Source of the DNA: JBNKEI01 sp050288705
Lineage (GTDB): Bacteria; Myxococcota; Myxococcia; Myxococcales; UBA5297
Length of the DNA stretch: 24,465 nt
NCBI GenBank assembly: GCA_050288705.1
Contig: JBNKEI010000082.1
Coordinates: forward strand, 1 to 24,465
Direction: 5' to 3'
Positions within the stretch are counted from its first letter, which is position 1. Every line of letters starts with the position of its first letter. Of this stretch, positions 1-7,750 are shown piece by piece. The notes under the pieces are model-generated. The model saw only the letters and a list, made by a program, of their open reading frames with translations. It had not been told where the DNA came from and did not search any database. The position numbers were made by a program, and so were the translations under genes.

Positions 1-380
1 AATGCCGCAAATGCTTTCGAATGTTTCCACGCTCGGAGGTTTCCTGTCCAGAATGTGGTTGGGTAAGCAAAAACAATGTCCGCGTTGAAAATACCCGAAC
101 TATTCAAGAAATTGATGGGGCAATAATTGCTATTGAGGAAATAAAGCGATTGCGCAATGTTCCTATCGAGGTCAAGGCCGCTGAATATAATCGACTATTA
201 AGCATTGAAACTAATAAACGCTTTCCACGTGGCTGGGCGGCAAATCAATATAAAGCAATGTTCGGGACATACCCGCGAATAGATTACGAAATTCTTAATA
301 CCACCTCCCCTGCCGTGAAACCAACTATCGACCTGGTGCGATTGCGAATGCTTCAGCGAGTTTCTGGGGAGGTAGCCTAA
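1..380 (+). CDS. Phage DEAD/DEAH-box (superfamily II) helicase, C-terminal end only
   Basis: The reading frame is open from base 3 at the left edge, so the first ATG (base 21) is internal and the gene starts outside the window. Upstream of that ATG the frame reads C-R-K-C, and CPEC follows about 12 residues later. Together they form a four-cysteine zinc knuckle (CxxC...CxxC). After it come a short acidic linker and a C-terminal segment with a GWAANQYKAMFGTYPRI block. Zinc knuckle plus 'GWA..(Y/K)..FG..P' ending is the usual tail of phage-encoded SF2 helicases found next to VRR-NUC and primase genes. The helicase motor motifs are not in the window, so the family call rests on this tail and on context. 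The gene ends with a 1-base overlap into the next start (TAATG), which suggests translational coupling within a replication operon. Confidence 0.75.
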   Translation, partial: CRKCFRMFPRSEVSCPECGWVSKNNVRVENTRTIQEIDGAIIAIEEIKRLRNVPIEVKAAEYNRLLSIETNKRFPRGWAANQYKAMFGTYPRIDYEILNTTSPAVKPTIDLVRLRMLQRVSGEVA

Positions 381-718
381 TGAAAGAAACCGCTATTCAA
401 CGGGAAATAATGCTCGCCGTCGGAAACCGCCCTGATGTTCGTATATGGCGCAACAATTCCGGGGTAGCTCGTCAGCGGCGCAAAGATGGCTCAAAAGGCC
501 GACCGGTAAAATTCGGATTGGTCCCCGGCGCCGCTGATATTATTGGAATTATTGCTGGCGGCCGATTTCTGGCTATTGAATGCAAAACTATTAACGGGCG
601 GCTTAGTCAAAATCAAAAACAATGGCGTGCCGTAATCGAGCGGTTCGGTGGGCTTTACATTCTGGCCCGATCTGCACAAGAAGCGGTTACCCAGTTAGAA
701 AAAGGGGTGTCGCGATGA
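380..718 (+). CDS. VRR-NUC domain nuclease of a phage replication module
   Basis: This 112-residue protein is a stand-alone VRR-NUC nuclease, a member of the PD-(D/E)XK superfamily. The core is visible as G50-A-A-D53 followed by IECK (E67, K69), the D...ExK metal-binding signature, and then Q77/Q81 on the next helix. The N-terminal helix carries the usual 'E.xIQREI' element (E8/E9), and the basic segment R31-K44 probably contacts DNA. The length is normal for phage VRR-NUC proteins. In the family such enzymes cut branched or structured DNA; here it presumably works with the flanking helicase and primase in phage replication or recombination. The start overlaps the upstream stop (TAATG), and the stop overlaps the primase start (ATGA at 715-718), so all three genes are coupled. 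Confidence 0.88.
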   Translation: MKETAIQREIMLAVGNRPDVRIWRNNSGVARQRRKDGSKGRPVKFGLVPGAADIIGIIAGGRFLAIECKTINGRLSQNQKQWRAVIERFGGLYILARSAQEAVTQLEKGVSR

Positions 719-3528
719 ATAACAATACCGCTAAATCCCGTTATGTTTTCGTTGATTCACTAAACGATATTAAGCGCCAATTCAATCGCGCTAGGTTCAT
801 TGCTCTTGCAGAACGTGAAGGGTTGGCTGTTTTCGGAACCAGAATTCAATGCCCTAAAAAATGCTCGGACGATAAGCGCGGGGTGGCGGTATCCGAGTCC
901 CCTAATGGTGCGTTGTGGTCCTGTCATCGATGCAAAGCTGGGGGGACCGTTATTGACCTATTAATTGCAACTCGCGGGCTTTCTGAAAAGGAAGTAATTA
1001 TGCAACTTCGTTCTCCTGAATTTATGTCTAATATTCCTGAGCCGTCGCGTAAATTACAAACTCCTAAACCGATTATGGATGGTGCGGTATTGTGGAATAA
1101 GCTTGCTGACCGCGATTCTAGTACCGAGGAATATTTACGCAGTCGCGGCTTGGGTGATGCAATACCGTTTGTTAAATTTAATGCTGGTAATACGGAGGAC
1201 TATTGGCTTGATTTAATGGCACGGAAGGGTTTTCGTCTTGCGGTGCCGTTGCGTAATAAGACCGGCGCGGTAATGGACTTTCAAATTCGGTCAATATGTC
1301 CGCTGCCTACTGATAAAGACGGAAAAACTCCTAGCGCCAAAAGGTCGTTACGTGGCTCTCCCAGACCGCGACATACCGCATTTGGGCGGCCCGATTTAAT
1401 TGGTTCCGGTAAGCCTATATTCATTACCGAGGGAATGGCGGATACTCTGGCACTGCAAATTGCAGTACCGGAAGTGGTGGGTGTGCCGGGGTGCGATCAG
1501 CTCCGTCATATTGCCGATCTGGTTATTGAATCAGGTGCGGTACCGTCTGAGCTCGAATTTATTCTGTGCCCACAAAATGATAGTCAGGCCCAATCCGAGG
1601 ACGCTTTCTGTGCATTAGGGGTACGGCTTCGGGAATTAGGTTGCTTGGTTCGCGAATTGGGCACTCCTGAATTGTACAAGGACCCTGCGGAATGGATCGC
1701 TGGAATTGGGGCCAGTGAATTCACTTCCATGGTGCGCGAATTTGTGGCTGCTGGGTCTCGTGTAACGCCGGGCGGTTTTGGGGGATCATTCGATACTGAA
1801 TTCATTTCCGATCAATTTCCTTGCGGCCTGTCTGAACCCGAGTGGTTGCGGGAAATTCCGCCGCCCGTGGATGAAATGTTTGTGCCTGTGAGATTGAAGG
1901 CCGTGGAAATTCCAGAATGCGACTGGGTGGGAGAAGCATTGCCGGAAAGCGGGATGGATGCTGCGGGCGAGGTCGCTAATTCTGATAGTGAACCCCAACC
2001 TGCTATCGGTGCCGCAAACGCAAATCGCAAACCTCATGGGCCAGGTAGTCAACCAATGCCTGCGGCCAATACTAACCGTGCCGTTATATCTCATGCGGTA
2101 CCGGCCACTGTAGCTAACGCACTGCCATTCCCTGTCGAATCAATGGAAGTAAAACCAACCGGCAAGCCGCGATTCAATTTGACAGACCTTGGAAATGCCG
2201 CCCGAATGGCAGAGGATCACAAAGACACTTTACGGCATTGCAAGGGGCTGGGATGGCATATTTGGAATAATGGTAATTGGGTCCTGGATGAGATTGATCG
2301 AGTGACTATTTTCGCAGCGCAATCTGTTAAGTCAATTTACAACGAGGCCCCAACTGCCAGTGAAAAACTACGGGAAAAAATAGAAAAGTGGGCGCACAAA
2401 TCCGAGTTCAGTCCCAGAATTAACGCAATGATCGATTTAGCAAAATCAGGATTAGCCGTGCATCCGCGTGATTTCGATGGAGATCCATGGTTGTTTAATT
2501 GCTTGAACGGAACAATTGATTTACGCACAGGACAATTGCGGCCCCATAACCGTGAGGATTTAATCACGAAAATGGCTTTAGTTAATTATGACCCTGACGC
2601 AAAATGCCCAAAATGGGATAAATATTTAAAAGAGGTACAACCCGATCCAGAAGTACGTACATTCCTAAAACGATTCATTGGTTATTCTCTTACTGGAGTT
2701 ATTCGGGAACATGTGTTCATCGTCAGTTGGGGTAAGCAAGGTAGAAATGGTAAAGGTGTGTTTCAGAACACACTCTTAAAGCTATTTAACAATTATGCAT
2801 CAATGGTTCCCACGGACTTACTAATGGAAAAACGAAGTGAGGCTCATCCTACTGAAAAGATGGTACTTCTAGGAAGCCGACTCTGCTTTGCTGCCGAGAG
2901 CGACAAAGATAAAGCCCTGAACGTCGCGCTTGTTAAGCTATTAACTGGAGGCGATCCAATCACGGCCCGAAAAATGTTTCAAAATTTCATTACTTTCGAT
3001 CCGACCCATAAATTGCTGCTATCAACTAACAATAAACCTAAAATTAAGGAAACTAGCAACGCGATATGGCAAAGAATCAAACTTGTATCATGGAATGCTG
3101 AATTTCCAGACGATAGCTCGAAAACAAATAAAGCATTAAAGGAGGAATTGGAAGAAGAATTTCCTGGAATTTTGAATTGGGCTGTCGATGGTTATAAGGA
3201 ATGGCGGGAATATGGACTGAATGCGCCTAATGCCGTGAAAATCAATACTCAAGAATATCGGGATAGCGAAGACGAGGTGCGCAGATTTATCAGGACGAAA
3301 TGTTTCCTAGATGAGAATGCCTCTGTCGCTGTACGGGAATTGCGCGAATGTTATGAGGAATGGTGTCAAAGCAAGGAAGAAGATATTCAGAGACCGATGT
3401 CATCTCGGGCGTTTAATGACCAATTGGAGTCGCTGCGGCTAAATCAGGCATCTACTCGTGAGCATGGAATTCCAGTCAGGAAATGGAAAGGTATTGGCCT
3501 GCTTAAAATTGGTAGAAACGATTTCTAG
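715..3528 (+). CDS. Phage primase-helicase: zinc finger, Toprim and D5/P4-type SF3 helicase
   Basis: The start at 715 overlaps the preceding stop as ATGA and gives 937 residues; an upstream in-frame start at 622 would lie inside the nuclease gene and is unlikely. Order of domains: a zinc finger C46-x3-C50-x19-C70-x2-C73; a Toprim-like domain starting near ITEGMADT (E239) with FILCPQNDS around 282-290; a low-complexity linker rich in Pro/Asn/Ala (about 410-480); a D5-N-like region; then a P4-type superfamily 3 helicase with Walker A GKQGRNGKG at 673-681, an acidic Walker B region near 723-730, and a sensor asparagine in STNNKPK. The C-terminal roughly 120 residues look like a winged-helix primase tail. 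The protein would prime and unwind phage DNA. The Toprim second acidic motif is unusual (N-D rather than D-x-D), so primase activity is less certain than helicase activity. It ends the replication block. Confidence 0.9.
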   Translation: MNNNTAKSRYVFVDSLNDIKRQFNRARFIALAEREGLAVFGTRIQCPKKCSDDKRGVAVSESPNGALWSCHRCKAGGTVIDLLIATRGLSEKEVIMQLRSPEFMSNIPEPSRKLQTPKPIMDGAVLWNKLADRDSSTEEYLRSRGLGDAIPFVKFNAGNTEDYWLDLMARKGFRLAVPLRNKTGAVMDFQIRSICPLPTDKDGKTPSAKRSLRGSPRPRHTAFGRPDLIGSGKPIFITEGMADTLALQIAVPEVVGVPGCDQLRHIADLVIESGAVPSELEFILCPQNDSQAQSEDAFCALGVRLRELGCLVRELGTPELYKDPAEWIAGIGASEFTSMVREFVAAGSRVTPGGFGGSFDTEFISDQFPCGLSEPEWLREIPPPVDEMFVPVRLKAVEIPECDWVGEALPESGMDAAGEVANSDSEPQPAIGAANANRKPHGPGSQPMPAANTNRAVISHAVPATVANALPFPVESMEVKPTGKPRFNLTDLGNAARMAEDHKDTLRHCKGLGWHIWNNGNWVLDEIDRVTIFAAQSVKSIYNEAPTASEKLREKIEKWAHKSEFSPRINAMIDLAKSGLAVHPRDFDGDPWLFNCLNGTIDLRTGQLRPHNREDLITKMALVNYDPDAKCPKWDKYLKEVQPDPEVRTFLKRFIGYSLTGVIREHVFIVSWGKQGRNGKGVFQNTLLKLFNNYASMVPTDLLMEKRSEAHPTEKMVLLGSRLCFAAESDKDKALNVALVKLLTGGDPITARKMFQNFITFDPTHKLLLSTNNKPKIKETSNAIWQRIKLVSWNAEFPDDSSKTNKALKEELEEEFPGILNWAVDGYKEWREYGLNAPNAVKINTQEYRDSEDEVRRFIRTKCFLDENASVAVRELRECYEEWCQSKEEDIQRPMSSRAFNDQLESLRLNQASTREHGIPVRKWKGIGLLKIGRNDF

Positions 3529-3549
3529 TGTGGATTTTATTCAACTACG

Positions 3550-3572
3550 CCGAAATCGAGATCCGATTTCGG
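3550..3572 (+). terminator. Stem-loop after the primase gene, possible terminator
   Basis: A perfect 8-bp inverted repeat, CCGAAATC (3550-3557) and GATTTCGG (3565-3572), encloses a 7-nt loop 22 bases after the primase stop. It lacks the T-run of an intrinsic terminator, so it may instead be a Rho-dependent or RNA-stability element at the boundary between phage replication genes and cargo. Confidence 0.35.
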
Positions 3573-3693
3573 TCCCGATGTCTTACCACCGACAGCTCCG
3601 AAAGAAGTCTAGTAAAGTTAGTCTTCCTGCCATTAGCATCTTTCGAATGTGAGCCGATGCTCTATTGATCTTCTTTAGGGAGGTGGTCTAAGC

Positions 3694-5013
3694 ATGGGCA
3701 GGAGTGGAAAAAAACAAAGTGAGGTGGAGGATAGGTGCGAGAAGAATGGGGTGCAAGCAGGGGCGAATATTCTGATCAGTGTTCTCGCGGCATATGCAAT
3801 AGAGCAAATTGCTGAAGGATGCTATTCAGTTCTTTCTGCCGGCAGCAAATTGGCCGCTATTGATTGGGTTATAGTTGTTATCACGGGTATCGCCCTAATC
3901 TTGACTGTCGCCAGATATTATCAAGGAAACGGAACTTACCTATTGACGGAATATGCAGTTTGGAACTACCGAGAATTGTTACCAGGAACTCTGGTCGCCA
4001 CGCCAATAAGGCATTTGATTGATGTCACTTTTCATGTTCTTGAATACGTAACACTTGTTTTTGCAGGTCACGCTATTGCAAATGATAAAGCCCTTTGTGG
4101 AGCTAGTAAATGGTTAGTAGTGCTGTTTGTAATAGATTCCTTGTGGAATGCGTACGGATTAATAAACGATAAAGATAGAGATACTCCAAGTGCAGCATCT
4201 CGGAAAACCCGAACGAACTGGTTGGTGATTAACATATCAGGAGCAGTGATACTATTTTGCTTTGTGTATTTTTCCACGACCTATTGTTATATTGCTATTA
4301 TTAGCGTTTTAGTACTATCGTTGTATGTAGACATTAAAATGAATTTCAGATTTTACTATGCCGGTCCACCACGACCAGTGTTTATTCGTTCATCTCAAGC
4401 AGCGATGGGGGTTTCCTGTATTACAGCGCTCGCGCAGGTTAGAAACGCGCCGCTGTCTACTTCCGACGAGAGGGAGAATCTCAAGGAGAGCCTAGATAAG
4501 TTACTCGCTTTTTTTATGGACGACCGCGAGCGTGCCAAATTGCTTTTTGCCCGTTCTCCTAGTCGTTTGCATGTTGGCCTCTACGTAGAAAACAACGGAA
4601 TTCTAAAGCCGTTTTTCCGAATGGCTCATGACGGTATTAGTATGCAGAATCGGCATTTTCCTATAGGAGAACATTATATTGGTCAAGCATATTCCAAACT
4701 TGATACGCCAGTAAAGGCGCTATTTTTTACAAAGACCGGTGCGCAACTTTCAAAGACTAATGGCGATAAGCATTATAAGTCGTCCATAATAGTCAATATT
4801 TTTTGGCCTCCCTCTGGCGAGAGACGAGAAAAACTTGGAACACTTACTTTGACTTCAGACAAGGAAGAGTACTTTACGGAGAGTTTTCACGAAGCTGTCG
4901 TGGTAGGCATTGCCATGGAAGTGAGTTACGTTATTGAGAAAGTCTTTGGGCATTTAACGTTAAAAGATTTGAAGAAAAAGCTTGCGGATTTCAGTTTGCC
5001 ACGGGCTAGTTAG
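3694..5013 (+). CDS. Multi-pass membrane protein with C-terminal GAF-like domain
   Basis: This 439-residue protein has a strong ribosome binding site (GGGAGGTGG about 9 bases before the ATG). Hydrophobic segments at roughly 24-45, 53-75, 107-127, 139-156, 176-195 and 197-213 predict about six transmembrane helices. A short linker follows, then a soluble domain from about 262 to 418 that looks like a GAF fold: a basic amphipathic helix, a beta-strand segment (LHVGLYVEN), a FPIGEHYIGQAYSK turn, strands around SSIIVNIFWP and LGTLTLTSD, and a long closing helix to 418. GAF domains bind small ligands or mediate dimerisation, so this could be a membrane-bound sensor or effector. I do not recognise the exact family. 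It sits directly after the replication operon in the first cargo island; a role in superinfection exclusion or signalling is inference only. Confidence 0.8.
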   Translation: MGRSGKKQSEVEDRCEKNGVQAGANILISVLAAYAIEQIAEGCYSVLSAGSKLAAIDWVIVVITGIALILTVARYYQGNGTYLLTEYAVWNYRELLPGTLVATPIRHLIDVTFHVLEYVTLVFAGHAIANDKALCGASKWLVVLFVIDSLWNAYGLINDKDRDTPSAASRKTRTNWLVINISGAVILFCFVYFSTTYCYIAIISVLVLSLYVDIKMNFRFYYAGPPRPVFIRSSQAAMGVSCITALAQVRNAPLSTSDERENLKESLDKLLAFFMDDRERAKLLFARSPSRLHVGLYVENNGILKPFFRMAHDGISMQNRHFPIGEHYIGQAYSKLDTPVKALFFTKTGAQLSKTNGDKHYKSSIIVNIFWPPSGERREKLGTLTLTSDKEEYFTESFHEAVVVGIAMEVSYVIEKVFGHLTLKDLKKKLADFSLPRAS

Positions 5014-5022
5014 GAAGCTGAA

Positions 5023-5205
5023 ATGGGTCGAAAAAATTCACGAATTGTCGAAGGTCGCTCGATTTCATTTGAGTCTATCAGCGCGTACACTGCCTTTGCA
5101 TTCAACAAGATAACCGTGCAAGAGTATCGCAAACGTAGCGCCATGGCTAAAGTAGAACCAGTACAACTTCGATTTAACAGCCAAGGCGAACCTAAAGCAA
5201 AATAG
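5023..5205 (+). CDS. Small hypothetical protein
   Basis: A 60-residue basic ORF starts 9 bases after the stop of the membrane-GAF gene, with TAGGAAG placed 5 bases before its ATG. The short spacing and reasonable ribosome binding site suggest it could be the second gene of that unit. There is no signal peptide, membrane segment or motif I recognise. Composition is Ser/Lys/Arg-rich with no repeat. It may be a chance ORF; coding status is undecided. Confidence 0.35.
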   Translation: MGRKNSRIVEGRSISFESISAYTAFAFNKITVQEYRKRSAMAKVEPVQLRFNSQGEPKAK

Positions 5206-5911
5206 TGCAGAATTTGCGACAATTCGAACGTATCTTCCATTCTTGAAATATGTTCAGCGTAAGGGTAGTGACAATAATGACGCGCCCGTCCACTAAAGAT
5301 CTGTCCAAATAGCTTCTTCCTGCTAGTAGGTTCTGATGTGGCGCATGCTATGAGGTGTAGATGTTGGGCTTATCACAGTGGAGGTTAGTCAGGGAGTAGA
5401 ACAATTACCGAATGACAAAGGATTGGCCGACAGCAAGCAATAGTAGCGCCAAATATAGAACAGACCCAGCGACAGGTTCGTAACACCCAGCTACAAGTTG
5501 AATTTTCTGTCACATACGTCTGATTTTGCATTAAATTTCAACAGGTTGCAGCCAGCAGCGACGGCAGCTACATCAGTTTTGCATTAATTCCTTCAAAAAT
5601 TTGGGTCATACTTACAGTGAATGCCTATTTATACTATAAGTAATCTAAAAATTTATAAGCAATTAATAGGAAATTCGTGTCGCTCCCGTCGCCGAGCGCA
5701 GATAATACCTTGTATTTATTGGCTTTTTTGGGATTTTCCGTTCCTGTAGCTGGGTGTGCAAAAACCCGTCGCTGGGTCTCAAGTGATTGATTTTATTGAG
5801 GTATGGCTATTTTGCCTGCTAAGAGGCTACTTGTCGCTGGGTGATTGGGCATCCTATCCGGCGTTGTGAACCACGCCCTTGCCCGCAATGGTTGTTCCGG
5901 TGCCGTAGGGG
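5206..5911. other. Gene-free, AT-rich spacer containing an inverted-repeat element
   Basis: No convincing gene is seen. Most of the middle is occupied by the nested inverted-repeat element at 5462-5779 (separate entry). A further copy of its core word, TGTCGCTGGGT, lies outside it at 5832-5842. The stretch 5590-5740 is very AT-rich. An ORF starting at 5845 is in a competing frame with the one at 5912 and has an arginine/glycine/proline-rich, low-quality composition. Confidence 0.6.
5462..5779. repeat. 318-bp element with two nested pairs of terminal inverted repeats
   Basis: Outer arms: 5462-5478 (AGACCCAGCGAC-A-GGTT) and 5763-5779 (AACC-C-GTCGCTGGGTCT) match as inverted repeats at 16 of 17 positions. 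Inner arms: 5483-5495 (ACACCCAGCTACA) and 5745-5757 (TGTAGCTGGGTGT) match at 13 of 13. The gaps between outer and inner arms are 4 and 5 bases, so the ends are mirror images about 34 bases long. Inside, a related CAGCGAC...CAGCTAC pair occurs near 5556-5571, and an 11-bp direct repeat TTTTGCATTAA is found at 5524 and 5577. No ORF is visible inside. The pattern fits a non-autonomous transposable element (MITE-like) or an array of binding sites for a recombinase or regulator. No clear target-site duplication was seen. Confidence 0.6.
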
Positions 5912-6319
5912 TTGGATCATGCAGTACCGGCAAACATGTACCTACGAGGCGTGGCCCGACTTGTCTTCCTTCCGGTACTGCATTTCCATGTCCGGGGTCT
6001 AAGCGATGCCGGAATCACATTACACGCTACCCTGGTCGAGGGACTCAAGGCCCTTGACCCTGAACGCCATGGGCTCATCTCCGGGGAAATCAAACGACGG
6101 CTCGAACTCGATATGGAGGTGGCCTATCAAGGAAGCACGGAGCCCAAACACGCTGCGCTATGGCTGCGGATGCAAGTCAAGGAGCGAATAGTGGACGCTA
6201 AACGACTGGGCAAGCGACTCCAGCTACTTAAGGACAAGCAATCAATGGGCTGTGGCTTGCCGCTGATAGGCACCGTCGAAACATTTCCAAGTGGCCCGTA
6301 TGTGGCTAGGCTAATCTAG
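5912..6319 (+). CDS. Hypothetical charged helical protein
   Basis: The ORF encodes up to 135 residues from a TTG at 5912, or 127 from the ATG at 5936, and neither start has a well-spaced ribosome binding site. The region looks locally GC-richer than its flanks. From about residue 25 the protein reads as alternating amphipathic helices rich in Leu, Arg, Lys and Glu (for example LISGEIKRRLELDMEVAY and ERIVDAKRLGKRLQLLKD), which looks coding. The other two plus frames over the same bases have poor composition. The first 25 codons overlap a 12-bp inverted repeat (5919-5930 and 5972-5983), so the true start may be further in, or the gene may be a 5'-truncated remnant. I do not recognise a family. 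Confidence 0.4.
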   Translation: MDHAVPANMYLRGVARLVFLPVLHFHVRGLSDAGITLHATLVEGLKALDPERHGLISGEIKRRLELDMEVAYQGSTEPKHAALWLRMQVKERIVDAKRLGKRLQLLKDKQSMGCGLPLIGTVETFPSGPYVARLI

Positions 6320-6375
6320 GCTAGTTGCAAAAGAGCAATGCCTTAGAAGCATTATGCCTTTTCGCGGAATCGACG

Positions 6376-6451
6376 ATGGGTATTAACAACCCATAGGCTC
6401 GCAATTACCCATGGCGAGAACACAAAGCGTCCCTCGTGACCTGTGTAATTT
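6376..6451 (+). promoter_or_regulatory. Possible operator and extended -10 upstream of the 6458 gene
   Basis: ATGGGTA at 6376-6382 is inverted as TACCCAT at 6406-6412, and a third copy (ACCCAT, 6389-6394) lies between them, an operator-like arrangement. Downstream, TGTGTAATTT at 6442-6451 resembles an extended -10 box placed only 6 bases before the ATG at 6458. That gene has no Shine-Dalgarno sequence, so a leaderless or near-leaderless transcript is possible. Inference from sequence only. Confidence 0.25.
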
Positions 6452-6457
6452 TACAAC

Positions 6458-7750
6458 ATGAGTCTAGGGAATTTTGAGTGGCACCAAATTGGCAACGCAA
6501 TCTATGATATGCTCAATGAACAGCGCTATGGACTTCGATTGATAGAACTAGAGATTGGTCTTGCAACCAACGTTGACGAGCATTCTCCGGGAATGGTCGA
6601 CTATGAAATTTCACGAACCGTTGGTCAGGCAGCGCGGCTAGCGATGTTTGTGCGCGGGCTAGATGTAATTGAAGATGAGCAACGTTTGAAGAAAATTGCA
6701 GCTTTAGAATTGAGGATTTCCGGACCAGCGTACACTGCAGCGAAGAGAGTGTTGCAAGAGGTTGATCTCTTTCAAGAGAAAACGGTGCTAGGCAAGAAGG
6801 TCATTCATGAAAAAGTACAGAGACTAGATCATGTAAGCAATTATGAGCGGCTTGGAGCTTTTTGGGTATCTAAGACAGATCGAACGGAAAACGAGAAATC
6901 GCTAGTTGATACGCTTGATGCGGTAATCGAAGCCCCAGTCCCAATCGCAAGTATACCTGCTCTCGACAACCTTGGGGTCGAGGAACGCAATGCCGTTATT
7001 GAGGTTGGAACTAATTCTTGTTTATTGGACAAAATAAATGACTATTTGTTTTGTCCACTTCTCTGGGAGATGGATTTTGAAAAAACTAGCAGATTTCTTG
7101 AAAGACATGACAATGGGTTCGCCAATATTGTTGCGCCATTTAAGGAACAACCTGGGCTTGACCTAGCAACATTTAATTCCAGTCCAACTATATTACAGGC
7201 TGTGAGCTGCGGTTTGATTCCAAGCTACCGGGTGTCTTCGACCGCGGGCGAGCGAGTTTATGGATTTTCCCCATATGCAGGTCGGCTATTAGTTGATAAC
7301 AATCAACGTAGTATTCTCGATAAAGCTCGCTCAATCGTTGCGTGCATTCGCTATGGGAACGAAGCAGCCACTATAACGAAAATTCGGAATCCCGGACTTG
7401 TTATAAATGCATTGCTAGATAGAAACAGAAATTATTCGCTTGGACCTCACTCAGAAATAAGAGATCAGTATGGAATGTTACTTTTAAAAGGAATTGGAAG
7501 AGTAAAAAAAGAAAAAAATCGTTTTATATTCAGTTTGATTCCAACTGATGACAACCTACAAGCTTGCTCAATTGCTAAAGAACTTATACAAGAAGGCGAG
7601 GTAATTGCTAGCAAAGACCCATGCACAGTCATAAATTTTGCATCAGGGACAATCGGCAATAATCTTGCGGAGATAAGAGTTGCAAAGCAAAAACGACCAG
7701 CCAGAGCAGAACAAATTAGCGATCTCATCGAGCACATGCGAATGTCATGA
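6458..7750 (+). CDS. Unknown 430-residue protein, first gene of a nuclease pair
   Basis: I do not recognise this protein. It appears soluble, without a signal peptide or membrane helix. The N-terminal roughly 130 residues are mostly helical, including a segment (YEISRTVGQAARLAMFVRG) followed by conserved-looking helices typical of winged-helix/helical adaptor regions. The middle (about 130-290) is mixed, with a GFSPYAGRLL stretch; the C-terminal part (about 300-430) alternates strands and helices and ends in a basic tail (KQKRPARAEQ). No Walker, nuclease or methylase motif is visible. Its last 71 bases overlap the next gene, which has its own ribosome binding site inside this one, so the two are almost certainly co-translated and probably form one system. 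A DNA-binding or sensor partner for the downstream nuclease is a guess. Confidence 0.8.
   Translation: MSLGNFEWHQIGNAIYDMLNEQRYGLRLIELEIGLATNVDEHSPGMVDYEISRTVGQAARLAMFVRGLDVIEDEQRLKKIAALELRISGPAYTAAKRVLQEVDLFQEKTVLGKKVIHEKVQRLDHVSNYERLGAFWVSKTDRTENEKSLVDTLDAVIEAPVPIASIPALDNLGVEERNAVIEVGTNSCLLDKINDYLFCPLLWEMDFEKTSRFLERHDNGFANIVAPFKEQPGLDLATFNSSPTILQAVSCGLIPSYRVSSTAGERVYGFSPYAGRLLVDNNQRSILDKARSIVACIRYGNEAATITKIRNPGLVINALLDRNRNYSLGPHSEIRDQYGMLLLKGIGRVKKEKNRFIFSLIPTDDNLQACSIAKELIQEGEVIASKDPCTVINFASGTIGNNLAEIRVAKQKRPARAEQISDLIEHMRMS

Noticed and set aside
1786..2094. Minus-strand ORFs within the primase linker
   Set aside because: They fall entirely within a gene with clear domains on the plus strand and have shadow-type composition.
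5845..6057. 70-residue ORF competing with the 5912 ORF
   Set aside because: Low-complexity Gly/Pro/Arg composition and no start signal; the 5912 frame looks more protein-like.
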